Below are positions 9,377 to 17,851 of a stretch of DNA of 64,000 nucleotides, piece after piece; the first letter of the stretch is position 1; each line of letters starts with the position of its first letter. This stretch comes from Sporocytophaga myxococcoides DSM 11118 (GTDB taxonomy: Bacteria > Bacteroidota > Bacteroidia > Cytophagales > Cytophagaceae). The position numbers were made by a program, and so were the translations under genes. The notes beneath the pieces are model-generated. The model saw only the letters and a list, made by a program, of their open reading frames with translations. It had not been told where the DNA came from and made no database searches. Location of the stretch: contig NZ_KE384560.1 in the NCBI RefSeq assembly GCF_000426725.1, positions 124,001-188,000 of the forward strand, given 5' to 3'.

Positions 9377-10474
9377 ATGGACTTCATTCCTTTTCTTGAT
9401 CTAAGCAGACAATATCAAAAGATAAAGCAAGAGCTGCTTAAGGCAAGTGAAGAGGTTTTTGAAGCTTCAACATTTTCACTTGGTTCCGACGTTGAAAAAT
9501 TCGAGGAACAATTTGCTTCTTTTTGTAAGGTAAAACATGCTGTAGGCGTCGATAACGGAACTTCAGCAATTGTACTAGCTCTAAAATCCTGCGGAATCAA
9601 AGAGAACGATGAAGTTATCGTTCCGGCTAATTCATTTATCGCTACAGCAGCTGCCGTCTCGCACATTGGAGGAGTCCCGGTATTTGTGGACTGCACAACT
9701 GATACATGGCAAATAAGTCCGGAAGATGTGAAGAGAAAAATTACGTCAAAGACAAAAGCGATTATAGGTGTGCATCTTTATGGAATGCCATTTGATGTTG
9801 AAGGCATTCGAAAAATTGCAGAAGAAAATAAACTATTACTTATAGAAGATTGTGCTCAGGCACAGGGGGCGACCTACAACGGAGTGTCTGTCGGAAATTT
9901 TGGAAAAGCGGGCACCTTTAGCTTTTACCCGGTAAAAAACCTTGGAGCGTATGGTGAAGCCGGAGCTGTGGTAACTAATGATGATGAGGTTTCGGAGAGA
10001 GTTAAAAGATTAAGAAATCATGGAAGTGTTGAAAAATATGTCCATGAAGAAATAGGCTTTAACATGAGGATTGATGCTCTTCAGGCGGCATTTTTATCAG
10101 TAAAATTAAAGCATTTGAATGAATGGAATTTTAGACGAAGAGAGATTGCTGAATTTTATATAGGTACTATCAAAAATCCTAAACTGACATTTCAATATGT
10201 ACCTGAGAACTGTCATTCGGTGTATCATCTTTTTGTAGCGACTATCAAGGACAGAGATGGTTTTCGGGATTATTTAAACCAACATAAGATAGGAAGCGGC
10301 CTTCATTATCCCATACCTTGTCACCTTCAAAAAGCATATTCATCTTTGGGCTATTCAAAAGGGGATCTGCCGAATTCCGAATATCTTGCAGAGCATTGTC
10401 TTTCGCTTCCAATGTTCCCTGAGTTAAGACAATCTGAGCTGGAATATATTGCCCAGGTGATAAATAAATATTAA
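9377..10474 (+). CDS. PLP-dependent sugar aminotransferase (DegT/DnrJ/EryC1)
   Basis: The protein has 365 residues from the ATG at 9377 (MDFIPFLDL). A TTG 36 bases upstream would add 12 residues of no family character. It is a fold-type I aminotransferase with IEDCAQAQGA (D158 holds the PLP ring nitrogen) and the Schiff-base lysine K187 in FYPVKNLGAYGEAGA. Members add an amino group to keto-sugar nucleotides. The FYPxKNLGAxG form is closest to enzymes acting at C3 of dTDP-keto sugars, such as FdtB, but with gmd next door a GDP-4-keto-6-deoxymannose (perosamine) substrate is also possible. A terminator separates it from fcl. It converges on the Wbp-type genes. Confidence 0.88.
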   Translation: MDFIPFLDLSRQYQKIKQELLKASEEVFEASTFSLGSDVEKFEEQFASFCKVKHAVGVDNGTSAIVLALKSCGIKENDEVIVPANSFIATAAAVSHIGGVPVFVDCTTDTWQISPEDVKRKITSKTKAIIGVHLYGMPFDVEGIRKIAEENKLLLIEDCAQAQGATYNGVSVGNFGKAGTFSFYPVKNLGAYGEAGAVVTNDDEVSERVKRLRNHGSVEKYVHEEIGFNMRIDALQAAFLSVKLKHLNEWNFRRREIAEFYIGTIKNPKLTFQYVPENCHSVYHLFVATIKDRDGFRDYLNQHKIGSGLHYPIPCHLQKAYSSLGYSKGDLPNSEYLAEHCLSLPMFPELRQSELEYIAQVINKY

Positions 10475-10484
10475 GATTCTTTTT

Positions 10485-11522
10485 TCAGAAAGGCAGTAAA
10501 TGTTTTTTACCGGCCTTGATCATTCTTTCGATCATATCAACAACCTGCATTCCTTCTTCTGCTGTAGTGGTAGCGCGGCTTCTGCCTTTTAAAGTATCCA
10601 CCACATTTTCTATAATGAAATGATGATTCGCAGCAGAACCTTTGTAATATCCATAATCATTCGGTGGATTGGATGGCGCAAGCTCAGGCATTGTATAATC
10701 TTTGACATTGCAATAAACCACTTCATTCATATATTGTCCTCCTACTTTTATTGTACCTTTTTCGCCGATTATGGTAATACTGCTTTCCAGGTTTTTATCA
10801 TAAACAGAAGTGGTAAAATTAAAAGAGCCTGTTCCTTCATGTACAAAGTCAAAGTTAATGTATCCTGAGTCTTCGAATTCTGTGAGGCCGTTGTGTGAAA
10901 AATTATGAAAAGTAGAACGAATATTCTTGATGTCTCCAAAAAGCCAGAACATCATATCTATGAAATGAGAAAACTGAGTGAATAAGGTTCCTCCATCAAG
11001 CTTTTTAGTTCCTTTCCAGGTATGTTTATGGTAATAACGTTCATCCCTGTTCCAGAAACAATTGATCTGCACCATGTATATTTTACCCAGTCGTTTTTCT
11101 TCCATGATATTTTTCAACCATACAGACGGCGGACTATATCTATTCTGCATAACACAGAATACTTGCTTGTTCATTCTCCTGCTTTCTTCAATTACCTCGC
11201 GGCATTTATCTGAAGAAATATCCATAGGCTTTTCAATGACTACGGATTTATTTGCCTGAAGAGCGATTATTGCCTGATCTGCATGGAGCGCATTGGGTGT
11301 GCATATATTAATTACGCGGGATTCGGGATGATTTTTTAATAGGGCATTTATAGAATTATAAAAAGGAAGATGACTAAAGCTGGCCAGATCTAAATTTTCT
11401 TTAGGTTTTATATCGCATAGAGCGACAACTTCAGCCTCAGGATGTTGCTCAATCATTGCAGCATGTCTTTTTCCAATATGACCGCAACCTATGATTGCAA
11501 ATTTTATCGTTTCTTCCTTCAC
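10485..11522 (-). CDS. Gfo/Idh/MocA oxidoreductase, WbpB/WlbA-type
   Basis: This 345-residue protein has the NAD loop IIGCGHIGKRH (12-17), E97-K98-P99 in VVIEKPM and the catalytic segment LDGGTLFTQFSHFIDMMFW with H186. It begins with GTG at 11520-11522, 7 bases after the upstream gene. Such enzymes oxidise the 3-hydroxyl of UDP-N-acetylglucosaminuronic acid. It is the last gene of a three-gene reverse-strand operon with a WbpD-type acetyltransferase and a WbpE-type aminotransferase, and that order is what makes the WbpB reading likely. The UDP-GlcNAc 6-dehydrogenase (WbpA) needed first is not in the window. Confidence 0.84.
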   Translation of the reverse strand: MKEETIKFAIIGCGHIGKRHAAMIEQHPEAEVVALCDIKPKENLDLASFSHLPFYNSINALLKNHPESRVINICTPNALHADQAIIALQANKSVVIEKPMDISSDKCREVIEESRRMNKQVFCVMQNRYSPPSVWLKNIMEEKRLGKIYMVQINCFWNRDERYYHKHTWKGTKKLDGGTLFTQFSHFIDMMFWLFGDIKNIRSTFHNFSHNGLTEFEDSGYINFDFVHEGTGSFNFTTSVYDKNLESSITIIGEKGTIKVGGQYMNEVVYCNVKDYTMPELAPSNPPNDYGYYKGSAANHHFIIENVVDTLKGRSRATTTAEEGMQVVDMIERMIKAGKKHLLPF

Positions 11523-11529
11523 TATAATA

Positions 11530-12108
11530 TTAACTAATTCTATTTACTGTACTGTTTTTTAACTCGTATTGTTGTCCGCTTTCTCTGCAAACAGCAATTC
11601 CGGCTTCGTTAAACTGTAATTTATGTCCGTATTCGCTCATCCAGCCTTTATGTCTGCCAGGGTTTCCTATAATCAGGGCAAATGGCTGAACTGATTTTGT
11701 CACTACGGTACCTGCTCCGATAAAGGCAAATTCTCCGATGGTGATTCCGCAGATAATTGTAGCGTTGGCGCCAATCGTAGCCCCTCTTTTAACAAGTGTC
11801 TTTTTGTATTCGCTTTTTCTGACAATAGCGCTTCTCGGATTTATTACATTGGTAAAAACCATTGAAGGTCCAAGAAAGACATCATCTTCACATTCGACAC
11901 CTGTGTATACGGAGACATTATTCTGAATTTTAACATTATTGCCAAGAATGGTTCCCGGTGATATAACAACGTTTTGACCCAGCGAACAATTGTCTCCGAT
12001 TTTGGAATTAGGCATAATATGACAGAAATGCCAGATTTTGGTGCCTCCCCCGATGACACAACCAGGATCTACGACTGCGGTTTCATGTACAAAATAATTC
12101 TCAGGCAT
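11530..12108 (-). CDS. WbpD/WlbB-type N-acetyltransferase (left-handed beta-helix)
   Basis: This 192-residue protein is built of hexapeptide repeats (for example IGGGTKIWHFCHI, IGDNCSLGQNV, LGNNVKIQNNV), which form a trimeric left-handed beta-helix. The segments TKIWHF, GPSMVFTNVINPR and the end GNPGRHKGWMSEYG are typical of WbpD/WlbB, which use acetyl-CoA to acetylate the 3-amino group of UDP-2-acetamido-3-amino glucuronate. The gene sits 5 bases downstream of the aminotransferase and 7 bases upstream of the dehydrogenase, so the three form one operon. The hexapeptide fold is certain; the substrate is inferred from signature and context. Confidence 0.9.
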   Translation of the reverse strand: MPENYFVHETAVVDPGCVIGGGTKIWHFCHIMPNSKIGDNCSLGQNVVISPGTILGNNVKIQNNVSVYTGVECEDDVFLGPSMVFTNVINPRSAIVRKSEYKKTLVKRGATIGANATIICGITIGEFAFIGAGTVVTKSVQPFALIIGNPGRHKGWMSEYGHKLQFNEAGIAVCRESGQQYELKNSTVNRIS

Positions 12109-12113
12109 AAAAA

Positions 12114-13235
12114 TTAGGCTTTGAAGAAAGCCAGTAATTTATTCGCAATATAAGATAATTCTTCGGGATTAAGATCCGGATGCATGGGCAGAGAAAGTAC
12201 CTCTTCTGCCAACATTTCAGCTACCGGAAAATCTCCTTTTTTATATCCTAAATACGAATAAGCCTTCTGAAGATGAAGGGGAACCGGATAATAAATCATT
12301 GAAGGAATGCCATTTTCTTCAAGGAATTTCCTAAGGTCGTTTCTTTTTTTCTTTATTCTTAGAGTGTATTGATGAAAAACATGGCTGTTTCCTGAAGAAA
12401 TAGCAGGAGTGACAATTTCTTCAATGCCGGCAAATTTTTCATTATAAAATTCTGCGGCTTTTTGTCTTTTTGAAATGTCTTCTGCAAGATATTTTAATTT
12501 GACAGATAAAACTGCCGCCTGAATTGTATCCAGCCTGGAATTTACCCCAACTAATTCGTGCTGATATTTCTGAGCCTGACCATGATTGGCTATCATTTTG
12601 ATTTTTTGGGCCAGGTTATTGTCAGCGGTAAAAATAGCTCCACCATCACCAAAGCATCCTAAAACTTTGGATGGAAAAAAGGAAGTTGTACTGATGTCAC
12701 CAATTGAACCGGTCGTGACCTTTTCCTGCTTTAAAATGTGCTCAGATCCAAGGGACTGTGCATTGTCTTCAATAATTTTGATCCCAGTTTTTTCAGTAAG
12801 TTTTTTAATTGTTGCCATGTCACATGCCTGGCCAAACAAATGAACCGCAATAATAGCCCTGGTTTGCGAAGTGATCAGTGGAGGAATTTTTAGCGGATCG
12901 ATGTTAAAGGAAGTCGGGTCAGAATCTATCAATACTGGCTTTAATTTTAATATTGCTGCTGCTTCCAGAGGGGCGACATAGCTGAAGGCAGGGATAATAA
13001 TTTCAGCGTTTTCCTGTAATTCGCAAGCCATTAAAGCGATCTGAAGTGCATCTGTTCCATTTCCACAACTGATGCAGAAAGGGATATTTACAAATTTGGA
13101 AAGTTCAGATTCAAAAGCTTTTACTTGAGGACCTTGAATAAAATGAGTTGAAGAAATGACTCGTCTCAGTTCATTATCTATTTCAGTTTTATATCGGAAA
13201 TATTGTTTTTCCAGATCAACCAGCTTTATTTGCAT
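12114..13235 (-). CDS. WbpE/WlbC-type PLP sugar 3-aminotransferase
   Basis: This 373-residue DegT/DnrJ/EryC1 enzyme has D157 in IIEDNAQSLGSE and the PLP lysine K190 in SFFPSKVLGCFGDGGA. That FFPSKxLGCxGDGGA form is the WbpE pattern. It should put an amino group, from glutamate, on the 3-keto sugar made by the WbpB-type enzyme. It is the first gene of the reverse operon and shares a 237-base divergent promoter region with the ABC exporter genes. It resembles the aminotransferase at 9377 mainly in the C-terminal block (HLQKAYSxLGY), so the two are paralogues with different active-site segments and probably different substrates. Confidence 0.9.
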   Translation of the reverse strand: MQIKLVDLEKQYFRYKTEIDNELRRVISSTHFIQGPQVKAFESELSKFVNIPFCISCGNGTDALQIALMACELQENAEIIIPAFSYVAPLEAAAILKLKPVLIDSDPTSFNIDPLKIPPLITSQTRAIIAVHLFGQACDMATIKKLTEKTGIKIIEDNAQSLGSEHILKQEKVTTGSIGDISTTSFFPSKVLGCFGDGGAIFTADNNLAQKIKMIANHGQAQKYQHELVGVNSRLDTIQAAVLSVKLKYLAEDISKRQKAAEFYNEKFAGIEEIVTPAISSGNSHVFHQYTLRIKKKRNDLRKFLEENGIPSMIYYPVPLHLQKAYSYLGYKKGDFPVAEMLAEEVLSLPMHPDLNPEELSYIANKLLAFFKA

Positions 13236-13311
13236 TCCTTGTTTTTTAACTCAATAATTTAAAAAGTTGTTGCTTCCTTTGAAGGAGAGATTATTAAAAT
13301 GTAAATTTAAA

Positions 13312-13337
13312 TAAAAGACTTAAAACCGCGTCTTTTA
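13312..13337. promoter_or_regulatory. Inverted repeat in divergent promoter region
   Basis: A perfect 8-bp inverted repeat, TAAAAGAC with GTCTTTTA, is separated by 10 bases. It lies midway between the divergent wbpE-like and wzm-like genes and could be an operator or a leader hairpin. No matching regulator is known. Confidence 0.35.
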
Positions 13338-13472
13338 GCATGAAGGTCCCCAAAAATATTAAAATATAAATATCCTTAAAATAGCGTTTTTATTCCGGAA
13401 GGATGAAAAAGGGACGTAGAAATAAACTGAAAGTCATTTCTCAGCGTAAAAATCCATTATTGAATAGTTTTC

Positions 13473-14315
13473 ATGAGTGAAATAGAAAATTTAGAACGAA
13501 TTGAATATGAAATAAAACCCGCCGGAAATCTTTCGTTAAACCTTAGTGAACTTTGGCAATATAAAGAACTCTTTTATTTTTTTACCTGGAGGGATATTAA
13601 AGTTAAGTATAAGCAGACCTATCTTGGAGTAGCCTGGGTTGTATTACAACCTTTTATTACAATGATAGTGTTTTCAGTTTTCTTTGGAAGATTGCTTAAA
13701 GTCCCGTCAATGGGATTGCCATATCCTTTATTTGTGTTTTCCGGATTGATGTTCTGGAACATTTTCTCCAGCGGGCTTACCAATTCTGGTGATAGCATGG
13801 TTTCAAATGCGAATATTATAAAAAAGATCTATTTCCCAAGACTGATAATTCCGGTATCCGCATTACTTGTATCAGTGTTTGATTTTGTTTTTACATTTAT
13901 TCTTTTTGTGGGGCTGGCACTGATTTTAGGATTTTCAGTTCCATTCAGGTTCTTTGCTTTTCTTCCATTAGGACTTTTGTTAACTATTTTAACCACTTTT
14001 GGATTAGGCACCTTGCTTTCAGCCTTAAATGTAAAATATAGAGATTTTCGCTATACCATACCATTTATTATACAGCTTACATTATTTCTCACCCCAGTGA
14101 TATATCCTGTTTCTATTATTAAATCAGATTGGGCTAAATATTTTTTTGCCTTAAATCCAATGACAGGAGCCATAAATCTGAGCAGAGCAGGTCTTACAAA
14201 TACTTCAGTAGATATCATACCTCTTTTGATAAGCGTTGGCTCTGCCTTAATTATAGCTGTTCTGGGTATTTTGATTTTCAAAAAAACAGAGGCTTACTTT
14301 GCTGATTTGGCCTGA
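13473..14315 (+). CDS. wzm: Polysaccharide ABC exporter permease (Wzm type)
   Basis: This 280-residue ABC-2 permease has a soluble N-terminus followed by about six membrane helices. The block WRDIKVKYKQTYLGVAWVVLQP is the family signature, and NVKYRDFRYTIPF is the second conserved loop. With the ATPase encoded 5 bases downstream it forms the inner-membrane exporter that moves finished, lipid-linked O-antigen-like or capsular glycan from cytoplasm to periplasm. The ATG at 13473 begins a family-typical acidic N-terminus. Its presence means chain assembly in this locus probably ends on the cytoplasmic side. Confidence 0.92.
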   Translation: MSEIENLERIEYEIKPAGNLSLNLSELWQYKELFYFFTWRDIKVKYKQTYLGVAWVVLQPFITMIVFSVFFGRLLKVPSMGLPYPLFVFSGLMFWNIFSSGLTNSGDSMVSNANIIKKIYFPRLIIPVSALLVSVFDFVFTFILFVGLALILGFSVPFRFFAFLPLGLLLTILTTFGLGTLLSALNVKYRDFRYTIPFIIQLTLFLTPVIYPVSIIKSDWAKYFFALNPMTGAINLSRAGLTNTSVDIIPLLISVGSALIIAVLGILIFKKTEAYFADLA

Positions 14316-14320
14316 TAATT

Positions 14321-15526
14321 ATGAAACCGATACTTGAAGTAAAAAATATTTCGAAAAAATACCGGATTAATAAGGAAGGAGCAGGGTACCTGTCTTTGCG
14401 AGATACTATAACGGATTTATTTACCGGTAAAAAGGCAAGTGCAAAAGAGGACTTCTGGGCATTGAAGGATCTTTCATTTGATATATATCCAGGTGAAAGT
14501 ATTGGAATTATCGGAAGAAACGGAGCCGGGAAATCTACATTATTAAAGATTCTATCAAAGATCACAACTCCCACAGAAGGAAAAATTATATCCAGAGGAC
14601 GAATTTCAAGTCTGCTGGAAGTCGGTACCGGCTTTCATCCTGAATTGACCGGTAGAGAGAATATTTTTCTTAACGGATCTATTCTTGGGCTTAAGAAAAG
14701 CGAGATTGTCAAGCATTTAGATTCAATAATAGATTTCAGTGGTGTAGAAAAGTTTCTTGAAACTCAGCTGAAACACTATAGCAGCGGAATGCAGCTAAGA
14801 CTGGCATTTGCTGTTGCTGCTCATCTTGAGCCGGAGATATTAATTATTGATGAGGTTCTTGCTGTGGGTGATGCAGAATTCCAAAAAAAATGTATTGGAA
14901 AGATGGGGGAGATTAGTAAAAGCGGAAGAACAATTTTATTTGTCAGTCATCAACTGGGAATAGTTTCACAACTCTGCAGGAGAGCAATATTACTTAATAA
15001 TGGCACTCTGGTTCATGATGATACACCAGCCTCTGTTATCGATCTTTATATAAATAACCATCAGAGTAAGGAGGATCAATACATTAATGAAAGCTCTTCA
15101 AAAGAAATTTATATAAGTTCAGTCAGAACATTGAATGACAAAAATGAGCAAACAAACTCCTTCGTTTTCGACCAGAAAATTCTGATTGAAATTATTATCA
15201 AAAATACATCTGTCGCAAGAGGTGTTAAACTTTCCTGTACAATTCAAAGCAAGACCGGAGAATATTTAACAACATTGATTGAAGATTTGGATAAATTTGA
15301 AAATCTTGGTGAAGATATCTATAAATTAAAAATTGAATATCCGGCAAAAATAATTGCTCCAAATAGTTACGCTTTCAGAGTTGCTTTGTTTTTTCCGCAT
15401 GGCAAAGTATATGACCTGGTAGAAATGATATGTCCGATTAAGATTCAGGATAACGGGTCTAATATGGCTCTGTTTGAAGGGGTGGACTACGGAAATTTTA
15501 TTCTCGATTATAAAGTGGTGAATTAA
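14321..15526 (+). CDS. wzt: Polysaccharide ABC exporter ATPase (Wzt type) with C-terminal domain
   Basis: The protein has 401 residues. The ATPase domain (1 to about 245) has Walker A GRNGAGKST (65-73), the signature YSSGMQLRLAFA and Walker B ILIIDEVLAVGD. The extra C-terminal region (about 255-401) is beta-rich and matches the position of the Wzt C-domain, which in Escherichia coli O8/O9a binds the capped end of the glycan before export. This suggests recognition of a modified non-reducing end, and the methyltransferase and acyltransferase genes just downstream could make such a cap. Its stop shares a base with the start of the next gene. Confidence 0.92.
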   Translation: MKPILEVKNISKKYRINKEGAGYLSLRDTITDLFTGKKASAKEDFWALKDLSFDIYPGESIGIIGRNGAGKSTLLKILSKITTPTEGKIISRGRISSLLEVGTGFHPELTGRENIFLNGSILGLKKSEIVKHLDSIIDFSGVEKFLETQLKHYSSGMQLRLAFAVAAHLEPEILIIDEVLAVGDAEFQKKCIGKMGEISKSGRTILFVSHQLGIVSQLCRRAILLNNGTLVHDDTPASVIDLYINNHQSKEDQYINESSSKEIYISSVRTLNDKNEQTNSFVFDQKILIEIIIKNTSVARGVKLSCTIQSKTGEYLTTLIEDLDKFENLGEDIYKLKIEYPAKIIAPNSYAFRVALFFPHGKVYDLVEMICPIKIQDNGSNMALFEGVDYGNFILDYKVVN

Positions 15527-16137
15527 TGGAATTGTATCTGAAGAAGCTTTATTATCGGTTAAGATATTTTTTTGACAGCAGAACACTTAAGATGAAAATG
15601 TATGCTGTTAATAAAAATTATACTATTGGAAATAGAACTGATATTCATGCTCTGGATATATTAATAAATGGTCCGGTAAGGGGAAATACCAATGTGAGTA
15701 TCGGAAACGATTCTATTATTCATGGTGAGATAGTATTGTATAAACATGATTCAAAAGTAATCATAGGAGATCGTGTATATATAGGGCCTGGCACGAAAAT
15801 TTATTGTTATGATACAATCGAGATTAAAGATGATGTAATGATCTCCTGGGGATGTACCTTGATAGATACGAATGCACATTCTCTCCATGCTGAAGAACGC
15901 AAAAATGATGTACTTTCATGGGCAAAAGGATGGCAATATAAAGACTGGTCCAATGTAAAATATGCAAGAATTTTAATTGAAAATAATTGCTGGATCGGAT
16001 TCAATAGTATACTTACAAAAGGTGTGATACTGGAAGAAAATGTTGTAGTAGGTGCTGGAAGTGTTGTAACAAAAAAGGTGGGCAGAAATTCTGTAGTTGC
16101 AGGAAATCCTGCTCAAGTGATAAAACAAGTTGATTAA
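15526..16137 (+). CDS. Hexapeptide-repeat O-acyltransferase
   Basis: This 203-residue protein has left-handed beta-helix repeats (IGDRVYIGPGTKIY, IKDDVMISWGCTLIDTNAHSLH) and the closing block GAGSVVTKKVGRNSVVAGNPAQVI of the CatB/LacA/WcaF acetyltransferases. The His in NAHSLH is the usual catalytic base. It probably acetylates a hydroxyl or amino group of a sugar in this locus using acetyl-CoA. Its ATG overlaps the last base of the ATPase stop, so it belongs to the exporter operon. The acceptor is unknown. Confidence 0.88.
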   Translation: MELYLKKLYYRLRYFFDSRTLKMKMYAVNKNYTIGNRTDIHALDILINGPVRGNTNVSIGNDSIIHGEIVLYKHDSKVIIGDRVYIGPGTKIYCYDTIEIKDDVMISWGCTLIDTNAHSLHAEERKNDVLSWAKGWQYKDWSNVKYARILIENNCWIGFNSILTKGVILEENVVVGAGSVVTKKVGRNSVVAGNPAQVIKQVD

Positions 16138-16143
16138 GTAAGT

Positions 16144-16950
16144 ATGAATCTTAGAGATCTTATACCAGACAGACTAAGGCTTTTAAGGGTAAGACTTAAA
16201 TGGTTTTTAAATAATTATAATTCTATAAAATACAATAGTGAATTATTCACTCCTGAAGAACTTCAGGGGCCAGTCACTTTTTTTGCTGACGGTTTAATCA
16301 CTAGCAATAATTGTGACTTTATTACTGAGGAAAACTTTTCCAAAGCTTATCAATTGGCTAAGGAAACCAATCCATGGCCTAATTTTACTTTGCAATGGAG
16401 GGTTTATACAGTTTGTTGGTTTGCAAATTTTGTAAAAGATCTTGATGGTGATTTTGTAGAATGTGGTGTAAATACCGGAGCATACGCAAGAGCCATTATT
16501 GAATATGTAAAATTTGAAAAGCTTGAAAAACAGTTTTATCTTTTTGATACCTATGAAGGATTGGTAGAGTCAATGGTCTCTGAAAAAGAAAAAGAAGCTG
16601 GCATTGGAGGTTATGTAGGGTTTTATAATGATGTTTACAATCAGGTTAAGGAGACTTTTGCACCATTTGAAAATGTCAGGATTGTCAAAGGCATAGTCCC
16701 TCAGAGCCTTTCATCAGTTAAGGTTGACAAGATTTGCTATCTGAGTATAGATATGAACTGTGTGGAACCTGAGATAGCAGCAGCGGAATTTTATTGGGAT
16801 AAGATTGTTTCCGGAGGAGTTATAATTCTGGACGATTATGGATTTCCTAAACATATCGAACAAAAAAATGCCTTTGATGCATTTGCAAAGAAAAAGAAGG
16901 TACAAATACTTTCTTTGCCAACAGGACAGGGCATTATTTTAAAAAAGTAA
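16144..16950 (+). CDS. TylF/MycF-family sugar O-methyltransferase
   Basis: This 268-residue protein resembles the macrocin O-methyltransferase (TylF) family. The SAM site is DGDFVECGVNTGAYARAI (about 98-115), followed by FYLFDTYEGL and, later, ICYLSIDMNCVEPEIAA and GVIILDDYG with metal-binding aspartates. Family members are Mg2+-dependent and methylate sugar hydroxyls. In this locus it may methylate a sugar residue, perhaps as a chain cap read by the Wzt C-domain. It starts 6 bases after the acyltransferase and ends 1 base before the epimerase gene. Confidence 0.87.
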   Translation: MNLRDLIPDRLRLLRVRLKWFLNNYNSIKYNSELFTPEELQGPVTFFADGLITSNNCDFITEENFSKAYQLAKETNPWPNFTLQWRVYTVCWFANFVKDLDGDFVECGVNTGAYARAIIEYVKFEKLEKQFYLFDTYEGLVESMVSEKEKEAGIGGYVGFYNDVYNQVKETFAPFENVRIVKGIVPQSLSSVKVDKICYLSIDMNCVEPEIAAAEFYWDKIVSGGVIILDDYGFPKHIEQKNAFDAFAKKKKVQILSLPTGQGIILKK

Positions 16951-16951
16951 A

Positions 16952-17851
16952 ATGAAAGTTTTAATCATTGGTAGTTGTGGATTCATAGGAAGACATATTG
17001 TTGAGTACTATCAGAAAAAAGACTATGAAGTCTTTGGAATGGATCTCGTCAACAACATTTCTCCCACATATAAATACTTTAAGGTATTACCGAATGTAAT
17101 TCCGTATGAGAAGATATTAAAATCAGTACAGCCGGATTATTGCTTTTTTACAGCAGGTAATGCCAACATAAATTTTTCAATAGAAAATTCTCAGGCCGAC
17201 CTTGAAGCTAATACCCTTCAGGTTTCTATCATTCTTAATGCAATAAAGAATCTTGGACTAAAAACTTTATTTGTCAACTTTTCAAGTGCGGCAGTTTATG
17301 GTAACCCTGCCTCTTTGCCCATTAATGAAGAGAGCAAGATCAATCCTTTATCACCTTATGGCTGGCATAAGTATATGGCAGAGCTGGTATGTCGGGAATA
17401 TTCACAAATATATGGTGTACCAACCTTCAGTGTAAGACCATTCTCGGTTTATGGTCCCGGGCAAGCTAAATTATTGCTGTGGGATCTTTATCACAAGAGC
17501 AAGAAAGAGGAAAATGTTAGCCTGTTTGGAACAGGTAAAGAGTCCAGGGACTTCATTTATATCACCGATCTGCTTGAGGCTGTTGATCTGATTGTGAGAA
17601 AAGGTAAAAAGCATGGAGAAGCTTATAATATAGCCAATGGTAAAGAATTTACAATAGATTGGATAGCTAATCACTTTCTTAAAGCAGCTGGATACAAAGG
17701 GGAAATTGTTTTTACACAGCAGGTCCGTGAGGGAGATCCGCTAAACTGGAGAGCTGACATCAGTAAAATAGAAGAACTTGGATATTCACAAAAGGTGGAT
17801 ATAGAGAGTGGGATATCAATGTACTTAAAATGGTTGAAAGAAAACGTATAG
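16952..17851 (+). CDS. NAD-dependent sugar epimerase/dehydratase
   Basis: This 299-residue extended short-chain dehydrogenase has the loop IIGSCGFIGRHIVEYY at the N-terminus, SSAAVYGNP, the catalytic tyrosine-lysine pair in YGWHKYMAE, and SVYGPG. It acts on a nucleotide sugar in the cytoplasm, as a 4-epimerase, 4,6-dehydratase or reductase; the sequence does not decide which. The next gene begins inside its last 22 bases, which points to translational coupling within the operon. Confidence 0.85.
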   Translation: MKVLIIGSCGFIGRHIVEYYQKKDYEVFGMDLVNNISPTYKYFKVLPNVIPYEKILKSVQPDYCFFTAGNANINFSIENSQADLEANTLQVSIILNAIKNLGLKTLFVNFSSAAVYGNPASLPINEESKINPLSPYGWHKYMAELVCREYSQIYGVPTFSVRPFSVYGPGQAKLLLWDLYHKSKKEENVSLFGTGKESRDFIYITDLLEAVDLIVRKGKKHGEAYNIANGKEFTIDWIANHFLKAAGYKGEIVFTQQVREGDPLNWRADISKIEELGYSQKVDIESGISMYLKWLKENV

